Positions 35,245 to 43,909 of a stretch of 64,000 bases of DNA are shown here, piece after piece. The stretch's first letter is position 1, and every line of letters begins with the position of its first letter. A program made the translations under genes and the position numbers. The notes under the pieces are model-generated. The model searched no databases. It saw nothing but the letters and a program-made list of their open reading frames with translations, and was not told the origin of the DNA. The DNA comes from Alphaproteobacteria bacterium (GTDB lineage Bacteria; Pseudomonadota; Alphaproteobacteria; Reyranellales; Reyranellaceae), in contig CANJHI010000001.1 of assembly GCA_947474005.1 (NCBI GenBank), positions 1 to 64,000 on the forward strand. Reading direction: 5' to 3'.

Positions 35245-36957
35245 ATGCGTGAACTCCTCTCCGAATCCCGCCTCTCCGACATCATCGAGCAGGCGCGCGG
35301 CCACGCACCGGCTGACCTCGTCATAAAAGACGTCGGCATCCTCGACCTCACCTCGGGCGAGATCAAAACCGGCGACATCGCCATCGCCGGCGACCGCATC
35401 GTCGGCACGCACGAGACTTATCGGGGCGCCACCGAGATCGACGGGCGCGGCCTCACCGCCGTGCCGGGGTTCATCGACGCCCACGTCCATTGCGAATCCA
35501 CCCTGGTCACGCCGCTGGAGTTCGACCGCTGCGTCGTGCCGCGCGGCACCACCACGGCGATCTGCGATCCGCACGAGATCAGCAACGTGCTGGGCATCCC
35601 AGGGCTGAAGTATTTCCTCGAGTGCGCGATGGTCACGGTGATGGATTTGCGCGTCCAGCTCTCGTCGTGCGTGCCGTCGACCCATCTCGAAACCTCGGGC
35701 GCCACCTTGGAGGCCGAGGATCTGCTGCCGTTCAAGCATCATCCCAAGGTGCTGGGGCTGGCCGAGTTCATGAACGTGCCGGGCGTGCTGGCGCGCGATC
35801 CCAAGGTGCTGAAGAAGCTCGCGGCCTTCTCCGACGTGCAGATCGACGGCCATTCGCCGCTGCTGTCGTCCTATGATCTCAATGCCTATATCGCATCAGG
35901 CGTGCGCAACTGCCATGAGACGACGTCGGCGGAGGAAGCGCGCGAGAAGCTGCGCAAGGGCATGCAGATCCTGGTGCGCGAGGGCACGGTGTCCAAGGAT
36001 CTGGCGGCGCTGGCCGAGCTGATCACGACGGAGCGCGCGCCGTTCCTGGCCTTCTGCACCGACGACCGCAACCCGCTCGACATCGCCGAGGAGGGCCATG
36101 TCGATTACCTGATCCGCGCCGCCATCCGGAAGGGCGTGAAGCCGCTCAACGCCTATCGCGCCGCCACCTGGTCGGCCGCCCGCCACTTCGGCCTGTTCGA
36201 CCGCGGGCTGGTGGCGCCGGGCCAGCGCGCCGATCTCGTGCTGCTGGAGGATTTCGAAACCTGCGCCGTGAAGCAGGTGATCTGCCGGGGCGCCCTGGTC
36301 ACTCCGGACCGGTTCCGGACGCGGCCGGACGTGGCGCTGGTCGGGCTCGATTCGGTGAAGCTGCGGCCGGTGACGGCTGGGACGTTCCGGGTTCCGGCGG
36401 GTGCGGGCGGATCGCCGCCGGTGATCGGCATCCGGCCGGGCCAGATCCTGACGGACCGGCTCTCGGTCCCGGTGGCGCGGCGGGACGGCGCCTTCGTGGC
36501 CGATACAGCGTCCGATGTGCTCAAGGTGGCGGTGCTGGGCCGCCACAACACCGAGGGCAGGGTCGGGCGCGGGTTCGTGAAGGGTTTCGGCATCGCGCGC
36601 GGCGCCATCGCCTCGTCGATCGGCCACGGCAGCCACAATGTCTGCGTCATCGGCTGCACCGACGCCGACATGGCCGTCGCCGTGAATCGCCTGATCGCGC
36701 TGAAGGGCGGCTTCGTGGCCGCCGTCAATGGCCAGGTGGTGGCCGAGCTGGCCCTGCCCATCGCCGGCCTGATGAGCGACCAGCCGTTCGAGACGGTGGA
36801 GCAGGGGCTGCGGGCGCTGCGCACCGCCGTGCGCGGCCTCGGCACCACGCTGCACGAGCCCTTCCTGCAGATGGCCTTCCTGCCGCTGCCGGTGATCCCC
36901 CACCTCCGTATCACCGACAAGGGCCTGGTCGACGTCGATAAATTCGCACTGGTCTAA
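35245..36957 (+). CDS. ade: Adenine deaminase
   Basis: 570 residues. Amidohydrolase that converts adenine to hypoxanthine and ammonia, for purine salvage or nitrogen supply. Metal motif FIDAHVHCESTLVTPLEFD, then TTTAICDPHEISNVLGIPG, the HSPLLSSYDLNAYIASGVRNCHE block, and FCTDDRNPLDIAEEGHVDYLIR. The extra C-terminal domain (KGFGIARGAIASSIGHGSHNVCVIGCTDADMAVAVNRL) is specific to bacterial Ade rather than the adenosine-deaminase-type enzymes. Complete length. Stands alone; start ATG follows 'tgcgac' without a clear ribosome site. Confidence 0.93.
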   Translation: MRELLSESRLSDIIEQARGHAPADLVIKDVGILDLTSGEIKTGDIAIAGDRIVGTHETYRGATEIDGRGLTAVPGFIDAHVHCESTLVTPLEFDRCVVPRGTTTAICDPHEISNVLGIPGLKYFLECAMVTVMDLRVQLSSCVPSTHLETSGATLEAEDLLPFKHHPKVLGLAEFMNVPGVLARDPKVLKKLAAFSDVQIDGHSPLLSSYDLNAYIASGVRNCHETTSAEEAREKLRKGMQILVREGTVSKDLAALAELITTERAPFLAFCTDDRNPLDIAEEGHVDYLIRAAIRKGVKPLNAYRAATWSAARHFGLFDRGLVAPGQRADLVLLEDFETCAVKQVICRGALVTPDRFRTRPDVALVGLDSVKLRPVTAGTFRVPAGAGGSPPVIGIRPGQILTDRLSVPVARRDGAFVADTASDVLKVAVLGRHNTEGRVGRGFVKGFGIARGAIASSIGHGSHNVCVIGCTDADMAVAVNRLIALKGGFVAAVNGQVVAELALPIAGLMSDQPFETVEQGLRALRTAVRGLGTTLHEPFLQMAFLPLPVIPHLRITDKGLVDVDKFALV

Positions 36958-37040
36958 CCGTCGCCCCGAGCGAAGCCGAGGGGCCTTGCCTGCAACAGAC
37001 GAGGTCTCTCCACTACGCCTCGCTGCGCTCGGCTCCGGTC
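36958..37040. repeat. Dispersed intergenic repeat
   Basis: 'cgtcgccccgagcgaagccgaggggcc...cctcgctgcgctcggctccggtcgagacgacgg' directly after ade. Both halves are common boilerplate of dispersed repeats in alphaproteobacterial genomes and have partially complementary arms. It opens the 588-base gap up to 37545, which holds no gene I can support. Confidence 0.45.
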
Positions 37041-37109
37041 GAGACGACGGAAATATTTGCTGTCCCCGGCGGGCTGCACACGAAATCGTGATGGAAAAAT
37101 ACTTGCAGG

Positions 37110-37138
37110 TTGAACAGGTTTTGAGTTAAGTTTACGAT
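37110..37138 (+). promoter_or_regulatory. Possible sigma-70 promoter in gap after ade
   Basis: TTGAAC (37110-37115), 17-base spacer, TACGAT (37133-37138), in an AT-rich patch. It points at the strong hairpin that follows, so any transcript would be very short unless it reads through. Weak evidence. Confidence 0.3.
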
Positions 37139-37145
37139 AGCATCG

Positions 37146-37199
37146 CCACGAAATGCGCAGGCCGCCCGGATCACCGATCCGGAGCGGCCTTTTTCGTGG
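37146..37199 (+). terminator. Strong rho-independent terminator with nested outer stem
   Basis: AGGCCGC-CCGGATC-acc-GATCCGG-a-GCGGCCT (14 pairs, one bulged A) is followed by TTTTT, a textbook terminator for rightward transcription. CCACGAAA and TTTCGTGG enclose it as an outer stem. It would end readthrough from ade about 190 bases upstream, or close a small RNA. Other hairpins follow: GGTGGCG-tcc-CGCCACC at 37203-37219 and CCCTGG-agga-CCAGGG at 37267-37282. Confidence 0.75.
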
Positions 37200-37473
37200 A
37201 CCGGTGGCGTCCCGCCACCAAGAACCTTTGGCCATGCCCCGCCCGGCGCGCCCGCCGGGTATAGTTCCCTGGAGGACCAGGGGAGGTCCCGCGGTCTGTA
37301 CCGGATATTCGGTGTCCGACTACTGAACCGTGAGTAGCAAGCACAAGGCCGCCCCACCGCATTGACTGTCCGGCAGGTGGGTGGACCGAGGCGCAAAAAC
37401 GCGTCCCAGCACATAGTTTTGACGGTCTACTGTGGCCGCCCGAGGTGGGGCCGCAGGGTCAGATTCTCGTCGA

Positions 37474-37544
37474 TGTCACAGGTGGGCGCTCAGCCTGTGT
37501 CACAACATTTGTCTCAACTTGGTGTGACAATCTGGGATGTGACA
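37474..37544. repeat. Four TGTCACA/TGTGACA heptamers
   Basis: TGTCACA at 37474-37480 and 37498-37504, and its reverse complement TGTGACA at 37523-37529 and 37538-37544. Start-to-start spacings are 24, 25 and 15 bases. The last copy ends just outside the stop codon of the peptide-type solute receptor gene. This clustering looks like binding sites of a protein but there is no promoter or gene they clearly serve. Confidence 0.5.
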
Positions 37545-37545
37545 T

Positions 37546-39135
37546 TCACTTGTCGAACCAGACGTCCTCGAAGCGCGAGCCGTTGTAGAGGCTGTTCACC
37601 ATGGGGCTGAAACCCTTGACGTAGGGGTGCCAGCAGCTCCCCGAGGCGTTCCACATGATGATGGGCCGGGCGCCGTCCTCGAGCAGCTGCTTGTCGATCT
37701 GCCAGACGATTTGCTTCCGCTTCTCCACGTCGGTCTCGGCCGACTGCACCGGGAACAGCTTCTCGATCTCGGGATTGCAGTAGCCGGTGTAGTTGCGCTC
37801 CGACTTGCAGGCGTAGTGCTCGAAATAGGTCTGGTCGGGATCATCGACGCCGTTGCCGGTGGTGTTGAGGCCGATCGAGTAGTCCTTGCGCGCCACCTTG
37901 GCGAACCACAGCGAGGTGTCGACGAGCTCGAGCTCGCCGTCGATGTAGACCTCCTTGAGCTGGTCGATCAGCAGCACGGCGGGGTCGCGGTAGAGCAGGT
38001 GGTTGCGGGTGGCGACTTTTAGCTTGAGCTTCTTGTCCGGTCCGTAGCCCGCCTTCTTCATGATCTCGCGGGCTTCCTCGCGGTTCTTCTTCACGTCGGG
38101 TCCGTAGCCCGGCACCGCGTCGTACATCGCCTGGGGCAGGCCCCACACGCCGTTGGGCGCCGGCTCCATGACGCCGCCGATGTCGGCCTCGCCCTGGTTG
38201 ATGATGTCGATGAAGGTCTTGCGGTCGATGCTGAGCAGCATGGCGCGGCGGACGTCGGCATTGTCGAACGGCGGCGCCTCGCGGTTCACGATCAGGTTGG
38301 TGCTGTTGTTCATCGCCGCCACTTCGCAGATCGCCTTGGGCGACTGGGTCTTCATGTCCTTCAAGAGCGGAATGGTGACGGCATAGGGCGCCGTCATGTC
38401 GTAGCGGTTGGTCACGAAGCCCAGGATCGCCGTGGCGCGGGCCGGCACGATCGAGAACTCGATGCCGTCGAGGTAGGGCTTGCCCTTCTTGAAGTAGTCG
38501 GGATTGCGGGTGAGCCGCACGATCTCCTTCTGCTTCCATTCGGCGAGCTTGAACGGGCCGGTGCCGATCGGTTTGGTCCGCATTTCGGCGGCCGTGGCGT
38601 GGCAGGGATAGACCGGGCTGTAGCCGGAGGCCAGCAGCACCAGCAGCGAGGGCTGCGGGGCGCCGAGATGGAAGGTCGCCTCATAGTCGCCGTTGGTCGT
38701 GATCTTCTCGACGTTCCAGTACCATGACGAGCGCGGGTTCTTGCGCAGCTTGGTCTCGCCCTTGCCGGCCAGCATGTCCCACGTGCACTTCACGTCCTTG
38801 GAGGTGAACGGCTTGCCGTCGTGCCATTTCACGCCCTGGTGCAGCTTGAAGGTGAGCTGCTTGCCGTCGGCGCTCCACGCCCAGCTTTCGGCCAGGTCGG
38901 GCCGGATGGTCTTCAGGCTGTTCTGCGGGATCTGCTGATCGAACAGCACCAGGTTGTTGTAGATTCCCATGAAGGGCACGACCGTCGAGGTCGTGGCCTC
39001 CTCGAGGATCGAGGCGCTTGGCGGGTTGTCCTGGAAGTACATCCTGAGCGTCCCGCCGCTCTTCTGCGCCAGCGCCGGAGATGCAGCGATTCCCAGGGCC
39101 GCCAGGGCGCACGATACTCCCGTCCAAAACCGCAT
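37546..39135 (-). CDS. Peptide/opine-type ABC transporter substrate-binding protein (family 5)
   Basis: 529 residues. SBP_bac_5 family periplasmic receptor. Signal peptide MRFWTGVSCALAALGIAASPALAQ, then KSGGTLRMYFQDNPPSASILEEATTSTVVPFMGIYNNLV, PDLAESWAWSADGKQLTFKLHQGVKWHDGKPFTSKDVKCTWD, and the C-terminal GNGVDDPDQTYFEHYACKSERNYTGYCNPEIEKLF, all family hallmarks. Binds di/oligopeptides or similar solutes; the ligand cannot be read. Its permeases and ATPases are not in the window. Two ATGs lie 6 bases apart; the second (39135) has 7-base spacing from GGAGG and is preferred. It lies 83 bases after phnE on the same strand. Confidence 0.9.
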   Translation of the reverse strand: MRFWTGVSCALAALGIAASPALAQKSGGTLRMYFQDNPPSASILEEATTSTVVPFMGIYNNLVLFDQQIPQNSLKTIRPDLAESWAWSADGKQLTFKLHQGVKWHDGKPFTSKDVKCTWDMLAGKGETKLRKNPRSSWYWNVEKITTNGDYEATFHLGAPQPSLLVLLASGYSPVYPCHATAAEMRTKPIGTGPFKLAEWKQKEIVRLTRNPDYFKKGKPYLDGIEFSIVPARATAILGFVTNRYDMTAPYAVTIPLLKDMKTQSPKAICEVAAMNNSTNLIVNREAPPFDNADVRRAMLLSIDRKTFIDIINQGEADIGGVMEPAPNGVWGLPQAMYDAVPGYGPDVKKNREEAREIMKKAGYGPDKKLKLKVATRNHLLYRDPAVLLIDQLKEVYIDGELELVDTSLWFAKVARKDYSIGLNTTGNGVDDPDQTYFEHYACKSERNYTGYCNPEIEKLFPVQSAETDVEKRKQIVWQIDKQLLEDGARPIIMWNASGSCWHPYVKGFSPMVNSLYNGSRFEDVWFDK

Positions 39136-39218
39136 TTTCATTCCTCCCTGCCTCGATTTGCAGAGAGGATGAACGGTCGGGCCGGGCGCGTCGAGAACGC
39201 TGCGTTACCGTGCTTCGC

Positions 39219-40013
39219 TTAGCGGATCATGGCCCTGAGCATGGACGAGACCAGGTCGGTGGCGAGCACGAGGACCAGGATCACGATCACGCAGGCCGCG
39301 GTGTCCTCGTAGGCGAACAGCTTCATCGAGCTGATCAGCTCGAAGCCGATACCGCCCGCGCCCACCATGCCGAGCACGGTGGAGACGCGAATGTTGGTCT
39401 CGAAGCGATAGAGCACGACGCCGATCCAGGTCGGCAGGACCTGCGGCAGCACGCCGAACACGATGCGCTGCAGCGTTCCGGCGCCGGCGGCGCGCAAGGC
39501 GTCGAGCGGGCCCTCGTCGATCTCCTCGATGGCCTCGGCGAAGAACTTGCCCAGCATGCCGGCGCCATGCAGCGCGATGGCCAGCACGCCGGCGAACGGG
39601 CCGAGGCCGACGGCGGCCACGAAGATCAGCGCCAGGATGATCTCGTTGATGCCGCGCATCACGTTCAGGACCTGGCGCAGGCCGTGGAACACCCAGGCGT
39701 AGGGCGAGAGGTTGCGCGCGGCGAAAAAGCAGACCGGCAGGGCCAGCACGATGCCAAGCAGCGTGCCCCAGAGCGCGATCTGCACCGTCTCGACGGCGGG
39801 CTTCACCAGCTTCTGCATGAAGGCGAAGTTGGGCGGCAGCATGCGGCTGATGAAGTCGGCAATCCACGGCAGGCCGTCGATGAAGCCGGTGATGCTGAGG
39901 TGGGTGCCCTGGGCCGACCACCACAGCACGGCCGCCGAGAGGCCAAGAATGGGGGCCAGGATCCACCAGCCGAGCGGACCGCGCGGCTTGTTGACGACGA
40001 ATTGCAGGGACAT
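39219..40013 (-). CDS. phnE: Phosphonate ABC transporter permease
   Basis: 264 residues, about six membrane helices. PhnE-type permease: helix LGWWILAPILGLSAAVLWWSAQG, and the cytoplasmic EAA-like loop AIEEIDEGPLDALRAAGAGTLQRIVFGVLPQVLPTWIG, then the phn-typical YRFETNIRVSTVLGMVGAGGIGFELISSMKLFAYEDTAACVIVIL. Imports phosphonates with PhnC and PhnD. 2 bases after the phnC stop, so co-translated. Confidence 0.94.
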   Translation of the reverse strand: MSLQFVVNKPRGPLGWWILAPILGLSAAVLWWSAQGTHLSITGFIDGLPWIADFISRMLPPNFAFMQKLVKPAVETVQIALWGTLLGIVLALPVCFFAARNLSPYAWVFHGLRQVLNVMRGINEIILALIFVAAVGLGPFAGVLAIALHGAGMLGKFFAEAIEEIDEGPLDALRAAGAGTLQRIVFGVLPQVLPTWIGVVLYRFETNIRVSTVLGMVGAGGIGFELISSMKLFAYEDTAACVIVILVLVLATDLVSSMLRAMIR

Positions 40014-40015
40014 GG

Positions 40016-40846
40016 CTAGGCCCTTTCTTCGACAGCGGCGGCGGCGATGACCGCCTCAGCCGCGGTGCGCCGGCGCTCGGTGAGGCGCTGGGCGGCGTCG
40101 AGCACGTTGGGATCGTCGAGGCCGGGGTAGATGCTGCGGATGACGTCGCCGCTCACGCCTGATGGTGGGCCGTCATAGACGATCTGGCCGGCGGAGAGGC
40201 CGACCACGCGCTCGGCGAACTCCAGCGCATAGTCGATCTGGTGCAGGTTGCAGAGCACGGCGATGTTGGATTCCTTGCAGCTCTTCTTGAGATAAGTGAG
40301 CACGGTGCGCGAGGTCTTGGGATCGAGGCTGGCCACCGGCTCGTCGGCCAGCATGAACTTGGGCTGCTGCGCCAGCGCCCGGGCGATGCCCACCCGCTGC
40401 TGCTCGCCACCCGACAGCGCATCGGCACGGCTCTTGGCCTTGTGCGACATCGCGACCTGTTCCAGGCAATGCATCGCGATACGGACGTCGGCTTCGGGGA
40501 AGAGCTGCAACGAGCTGAGAATGGGTGAGAGATCGGCCATGCGGCCGACCAGCACGTTCTTCAGCACGCTGAGGCGCTTCACCAGATTGTGCTGCTGGAA
40601 GATCATGGCGACGTTGCGCCGAAGCAGGCGCAGGTCGCGGCGGTTGGACGACAGCGACGTGCCGTCGACCACGATGTTGCCGGCGGTCGGGTCGATCAGC
40701 CGGTTGATGCAGCGCAGCAGCGTCGATTTGCCGGCGCCCGACGGCCCCAGCACGACCACGAACTCGCCGGGCCGGATCGACAGGCTGACGTCGCGCAACG
40801 CCTGGTGCTCGCCGTAGGACTTGGCGAGGCCTTTTATTTCGATCAT
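40016..40846 (-). CDS. phnC: Phosphonate ABC transporter ATPase
   Basis: 276 residues. Walker [21 protein letters not shown] (about residue 33), Q-loop [23 protein letters not shown] typical of PhnC, signature [17 protein letters not shown], Walker [13 protein letters not shown] and a His switch in [11 protein letters not shown]. The ATG at 40846 begins [12 protein letters not shown]; the long track ORF upstream overlaps phnD in another frame and is spurious. Spacing to phnD is 23 bases. Confidence 0.94.
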   Translation of the reverse strand: MIEIKGLAKSYGEHQALRDVSLSIRPGEFVVVLGPSGAGKSTLLRCINRLIDPTAGNIVVDGTSLSSNRRDLRLLRRNVAMIFQQHNLVKRLSVLKNVLVGRMADLSPILSSLQLFPEADVRIAMHCLEQVAMSHKAKSRADALSGGEQQRVGIARALAQQPKFMLADEPVASLDPKTSRTVLTYLKKSCKESNIAVLCNLHQIDYALEFAERVVGLSAGQIVYDGPPSGVSGDVIRSIYPGLDDPNVLDAAQRLTERRRTAAEAVIAAAAVEERA

Positions 40847-40869
40847 GTGCGGCCCCCGATCATCGCCCG

Positions 40870-41748
40870 CTACTTCTGCTTCTTGAGGTCGATGTTCGCG
40901 AGCTTCGCGGTCTCGCGCACGATGTCGTAGGCTTGGTCGTTGGTTTCCTTGAAACCGTTCAGCTTGCCCTGGTCGGACCAGTTGAGGTCCTTGATCGACA
41001 GGAACGCGGCCTTCACCTTGGCCTTCATCTCGGGCGAGAGGTCCTTGCGCCACACCATGGGCGACTCGGGGATCGGCGCGGATTCCCATACGACCTGGAT
41101 CTGGTCGGCCTTGATGTGGCCCTTGGCGATGGCGGCATCGAGGATGCGGTCGGCGATGGTGGCGGCGTCGACCTTGCCGTTGGCCACGGCCAGCGCGTTG
41201 GCGTCGTGGGCGCCGGTGAAGAGCACCGTCTTGAAGTCGCGCTTGGGATCGATGCCGGCCTTGATCAGGCCCGCCAGCGGGAAGGCGTAGCCCGAGGTCG
41301 AGGCGGGATCGACGAAGGCGAAGTTCTTGCCCTTGAGATCGTCGAGGGTTTTGATGCCGCTCGACTTCAGGGCGATGATTTTGCTGTGATAGTAGGTGCG
41401 GCCGGCCTTGGCGGTCTCGGCGATGGCGAAGGCCTCGACCGGCGTCACGGTGGTGGCCAGCACGTAGGAGAACGGCCCGAGGTAGGCGATGTCGAGATGC
41501 TTGGCGCGCAAGGCCTCGATGACGCCGTTGTAGTCGGTGGCGACGAAGCCCTGGACCTTGTAGCCGGAGTTCTTCTCGACCGCGTCGAGGATGTCCTTGC
41601 TCTGCGCCAGCATGGCCCGCGAATCCTCCGACGGGATCAAGCCGACCTTGAGGACCTGCGGAGCAGCCTGGGCGTAGGCGCTGCCTGAGCCGGCCAAGAA
41701 GGTGCCGGCGGTGAGAAGTCCGAAATCGCGACGCGTCATCCTGGTCAT
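40870..41748 (-). CDS. phnD: Phosphonate-binding periplasmic protein
   Basis: 292 residues. PhnD-family receptor with signal peptide MTRMTRRDFGLLTAGTFLAGSGSAYAQ (TRRDFGLL, Tat-like). Core: VLKVGLIPSEDSRAMLAQSKDILDAVEKNSGYKVQGFVATDYNGVIEALRAKHLDIAYLGPFSYVLA, FAFVDPASTSGYAFPLAGL and LFTGAHDANALAVANGKVDAATIAD, all hallmarks of phosphonate receptors. Two ATGs; the first (41748) follows GGAGGAAAAA. Situated between the iron alcohol dehydrogenase and phnC, forming a phnDCE unit. Confidence 0.94.
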   Translation of the reverse strand: MTRMTRRDFGLLTAGTFLAGSGSAYAQAAPQVLKVGLIPSEDSRAMLAQSKDILDAVEKNSGYKVQGFVATDYNGVIEALRAKHLDIAYLGPFSYVLATTVTPVEAFAIAETAKAGRTYYHSKIIALKSSGIKTLDDLKGKNFAFVDPASTSGYAFPLAGLIKAGIDPKRDFKTVLFTGAHDANALAVANGKVDAATIADRILDAAIAKGHIKADQIQVVWESAPIPESPMVWRKDLSPEMKAKVKAAFLSIKDLNWSDQGKLNGFKETNDQAYDIVRETAKLANIDLKKQK

Positions 41749-41777
41749 TTTTTCCTCCGTTATTCGTCTTTTCTTGT

Positions 41778-42890
41778 TTAAGCGGCCATTTCGGCCAACA
41801 ACGTCTCCCGTCGTCCGATGAAATTGCGACCTCGGTCGCCCGCCAGTGCGTCGTCGACCAGCGCCGCCCAGTCGCGCGCGGCAATGCCGTGCTGGGTGGC
41901 GTCGGGCGAGATGCCGAGCTTCTTCAGTAAGGTTTCCAGCCGCGCTGCACCCGCCGTGAGGTCGGGTCCGAAGATGCGGCGCAGCGAGGCATCGCAGGCG
42001 GGATCGCAGCCGGCCACGGCGCGCATCACCATGGGCAGGCTGAAGGAACAGGCAATGCCGTGCGGCACGCCGTGATGCAGCGTCAGATGGTAGGAGAGCG
42101 CATGGGCGAGCGCCGTGCGGGTGTTGGAGAAGGCCAGGCCGGCGAACAGGCTGGCGCGGGCCACGCGCGTCCGCAGGGCCTCGTTTCGGAGATCGTCGGC
42201 CAGCAGCGGCAGGGCGTCGAGCACCTCGCGAGCGGCGACTTCGGCCAGCGATCCCGACACCGGGTTGGCGTTGACGTTCCAGATGCTTTCCAGCGCGTGG
42301 CTGAGCGCATCGAGGCCGGTGCTGATGGTGATGGCGCGCGGCAGCCCAAGGGTCAGCAGCGGATCCACCAGCGCCGCCTCGGGATAGAGCGTGTCGCGGG
42401 CCAGCGAGTATTTCTTCATCGCCCCGGTGTCCCACACCGTGGCCCACGAGGTGACCTCGCTGCCGGTGCCTGCCGTGGTCGGGATGGCGATGATCGGCGT
42501 CCGGCCGAGTGCCTCGCCACCAGTGCCTGTCTCCAAGTGGCGTCGCGCCCTGTCGAAATCTCCTGACGCGGCCGCCAGGACCTTGGCGGCATCCATCACC
42601 GAGCCGCCGCCCAGGGCCACGATCGCCTCGACGGGGCGTGCTGCGGTGGCATAGGTCCGGCAGGACTCGGCCAAGCCGATGAAATCCGGATTGGGGCCGA
42701 TGTTGCGCACCATGACGGTGGGCGAGCCGGCCAGCGCCACGACGCGGCGCGTCAACTCGGCAAAGACACCGCCGCCATTGGCGTCGTCGTAGGTCGCCAG
42801 GCAATAGGCCCGGCCGGCCAGGACCTTGCCCAGCGTCTCGAAGACGCCGGCGCCGAACTTCACGTCGACCGGATTACGGTAGCGCCACAT
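41778..42890 (-). CDS. Phosphonate-metabolism-associated iron-containing alcohol dehydrogenase
   Basis: 370 residues. Group III iron-type alcohol dehydrogenase. N-terminal NPVDVKFGAGVFETLGKVL, NAD site VALGGGSVMDAAKVLA, then PTTAGTGSEVTSWATVWD, metal ligands in STGLDALSHALESIWN and TALAHALSYHLTLHHGVPHGIACSF. Proteins of this set are known to co-occur with phosphonate genes (phn_Fe-ADH type) and may act on phosphonoacetaldehyde or related aldehydes. The track's start is a TTG at 42932; ATG at 42890 after GAGAGGCGCGG is preferred. First gene of the putative operon Fe-ADH-phnD-phnC-phnE. Divergent from its likely LysR regulator. Confidence 0.87.
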   Translation of the reverse strand: MWRYRNPVDVKFGAGVFETLGKVLAGRAYCLATYDDANGGGVFAELTRRVVALAGSPTVMVRNIGPNPDFIGLAESCRTYATAARPVEAIVALGGGSVMDAAKVLAAASGDFDRARRHLETGTGGEALGRTPIIAIPTTAGTGSEVTSWATVWDTGAMKKYSLARDTLYPEAALVDPLLTLGLPRAITISTGLDALSHALESIWNVNANPVSGSLAEVAAREVLDALPLLADDLRNEALRTRVARASLFAGLAFSNTRTALAHALSYHLTLHHGVPHGIACSFSLPMVMRAVAGCDPACDASLRRIFGPDLTAGAARLETLLKKLGISPDATQHGIAARDWAALVDDALAGDRGRNFIGRRETLLAEMAA

Positions 42891-42997
42891 CCGCGCCTCT
42901 CTCCCATAACTCTGTTGCTCTTTTGTGGACAAGTCTCCGGCCGGGTCTCACATTTATCCAATTCAAAGATTCTCCAACTCACATTGAGAAAATCAAT

Positions 42998-43909
42998 ATG
43001 AGACACACCCAGCTCCGCTCCTTCCACGCCGTCGCCCAGCGGCTCAGCTTCACCGCGGCGGCGCGCGCGCTCGGCGTCAGCCAGCCCACCATCACCACCC
43101 AGGTGAAGTCGCTCGAGGCCGAATTCGGCCTGGAACTGTTCGTCCGGCGTGGCCGGCGCATCGAGCTCACCGAAACGGGCGGCGGCCTGCTCGACATCAC
43201 GCGCCGGCTGTTCTCGGACGAAAAGGAAGCGGCGGACTACCTCAACGAAACGCGGGGGCTGAAGACGGGTCATCTGCGCGTCGGCGCGGTGGGTCCGTAC
43301 CATGTCACCGATATGCTGGCCGCCTTCAACGCGCGCTATCCCGGGATCTACGTGTCGGTGACCGTCGGCAATTCACGCGACACGCTGCGCGACCTGCTGG
43401 ACTACCGCACCGACGTTGCCGTGCTGGCGCATGTCGACCCCGACCTCCGGCTGATCGCGATTCCCTACCGGCGGCACAAGGTCGTGGTCATGTGCCCTGT
43501 CGACCACGCCTTCGCCCAGCGCCGCACCCTTCGCGCCCGCGATATGGAAGGGCAGCGCCTGATCGTGCGCGAGGCCGGCTCGACGACGCGCCGCGCCTTC
43601 GATCAGGCGATGCGCGAGGCCGACACGCGGCCCAAGGTCGTGATGGAGATCGGCAGCCGTGAATCGATTCGCGAGGCGGTGGCCAAGGGGATCGGGCTCG
43701 GTGTCGTGTCGGAGGCCGAATACATCCCCGATCCGCGCATCCATGCCCTGCCGGTGACGGATGCGGAGATCTACACCTACGCCCACGTCGTCTATCTCAA
43801 GGAGCGGCAGAACGCGCGCCTGGTGCGCGCTTTCCTCGAAGTGCTGGGCGGATTGCTGGGGGCTAGTTCGCCATCCAGCCGCCGTCGACCATCAGGTTCT
43901 CGCCGGTGA
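42998..43909 (+). CDS. LysR-family regulator, aminoethylphosphonate-catabolism type
   Basis: 303 residues. N-terminal helix-turn-helix MRHTQLRSFHAVAQRLSFTAAARALGVSQPTITTQVKSLEAEFGLELFVRRG, then an effector domain (LRVGAVGPYHVTDMLAAFNARYPGIYVSVTVGNS). Sequence style (VSQPTITTQV, ALPVTDAEIYTYAHVVYLKERQN) matches the LysR type linked to aminoethylphosphonate catabolism. Position, divergent from Fe-ADH-phnDCE with 107 bases between, supports control of that operon. Track start at 42923 is too early; ATG at 42998 begins the HTH domain. Its last 47 bases overlap the convergent SDR gene. Confidence 0.9.
   Translation: MRHTQLRSFHAVAQRLSFTAAARALGVSQPTITTQVKSLEAEFGLELFVRRGRRIELTETGGGLLDITRRLFSDEKEAADYLNETRGLKTGHLRVGAVGPYHVTDMLAAFNARYPGIYVSVTVGNSRDTLRDLLDYRTDVAVLAHVDPDLRLIAIPYRRHKVVVMCPVDHAFAQRRTLRARDMEGQRLIVREAGSTTRRAFDQAMREADTRPKVVMEIGSRESIREAVAKGIGLGVVSEAEYIPDPRIHALPVTDAEIYTYAHVVYLKERQNARLVRAFLEVLGGLLGASSPSSRRRPSGSRR

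Noticed and set aside
37146-37199. tRNA or other structured RNA gene
   Set aside because: The fold is a single nested hairpin with a T-run, typical of a terminator; no cloverleaf or known RNA motif is visible.
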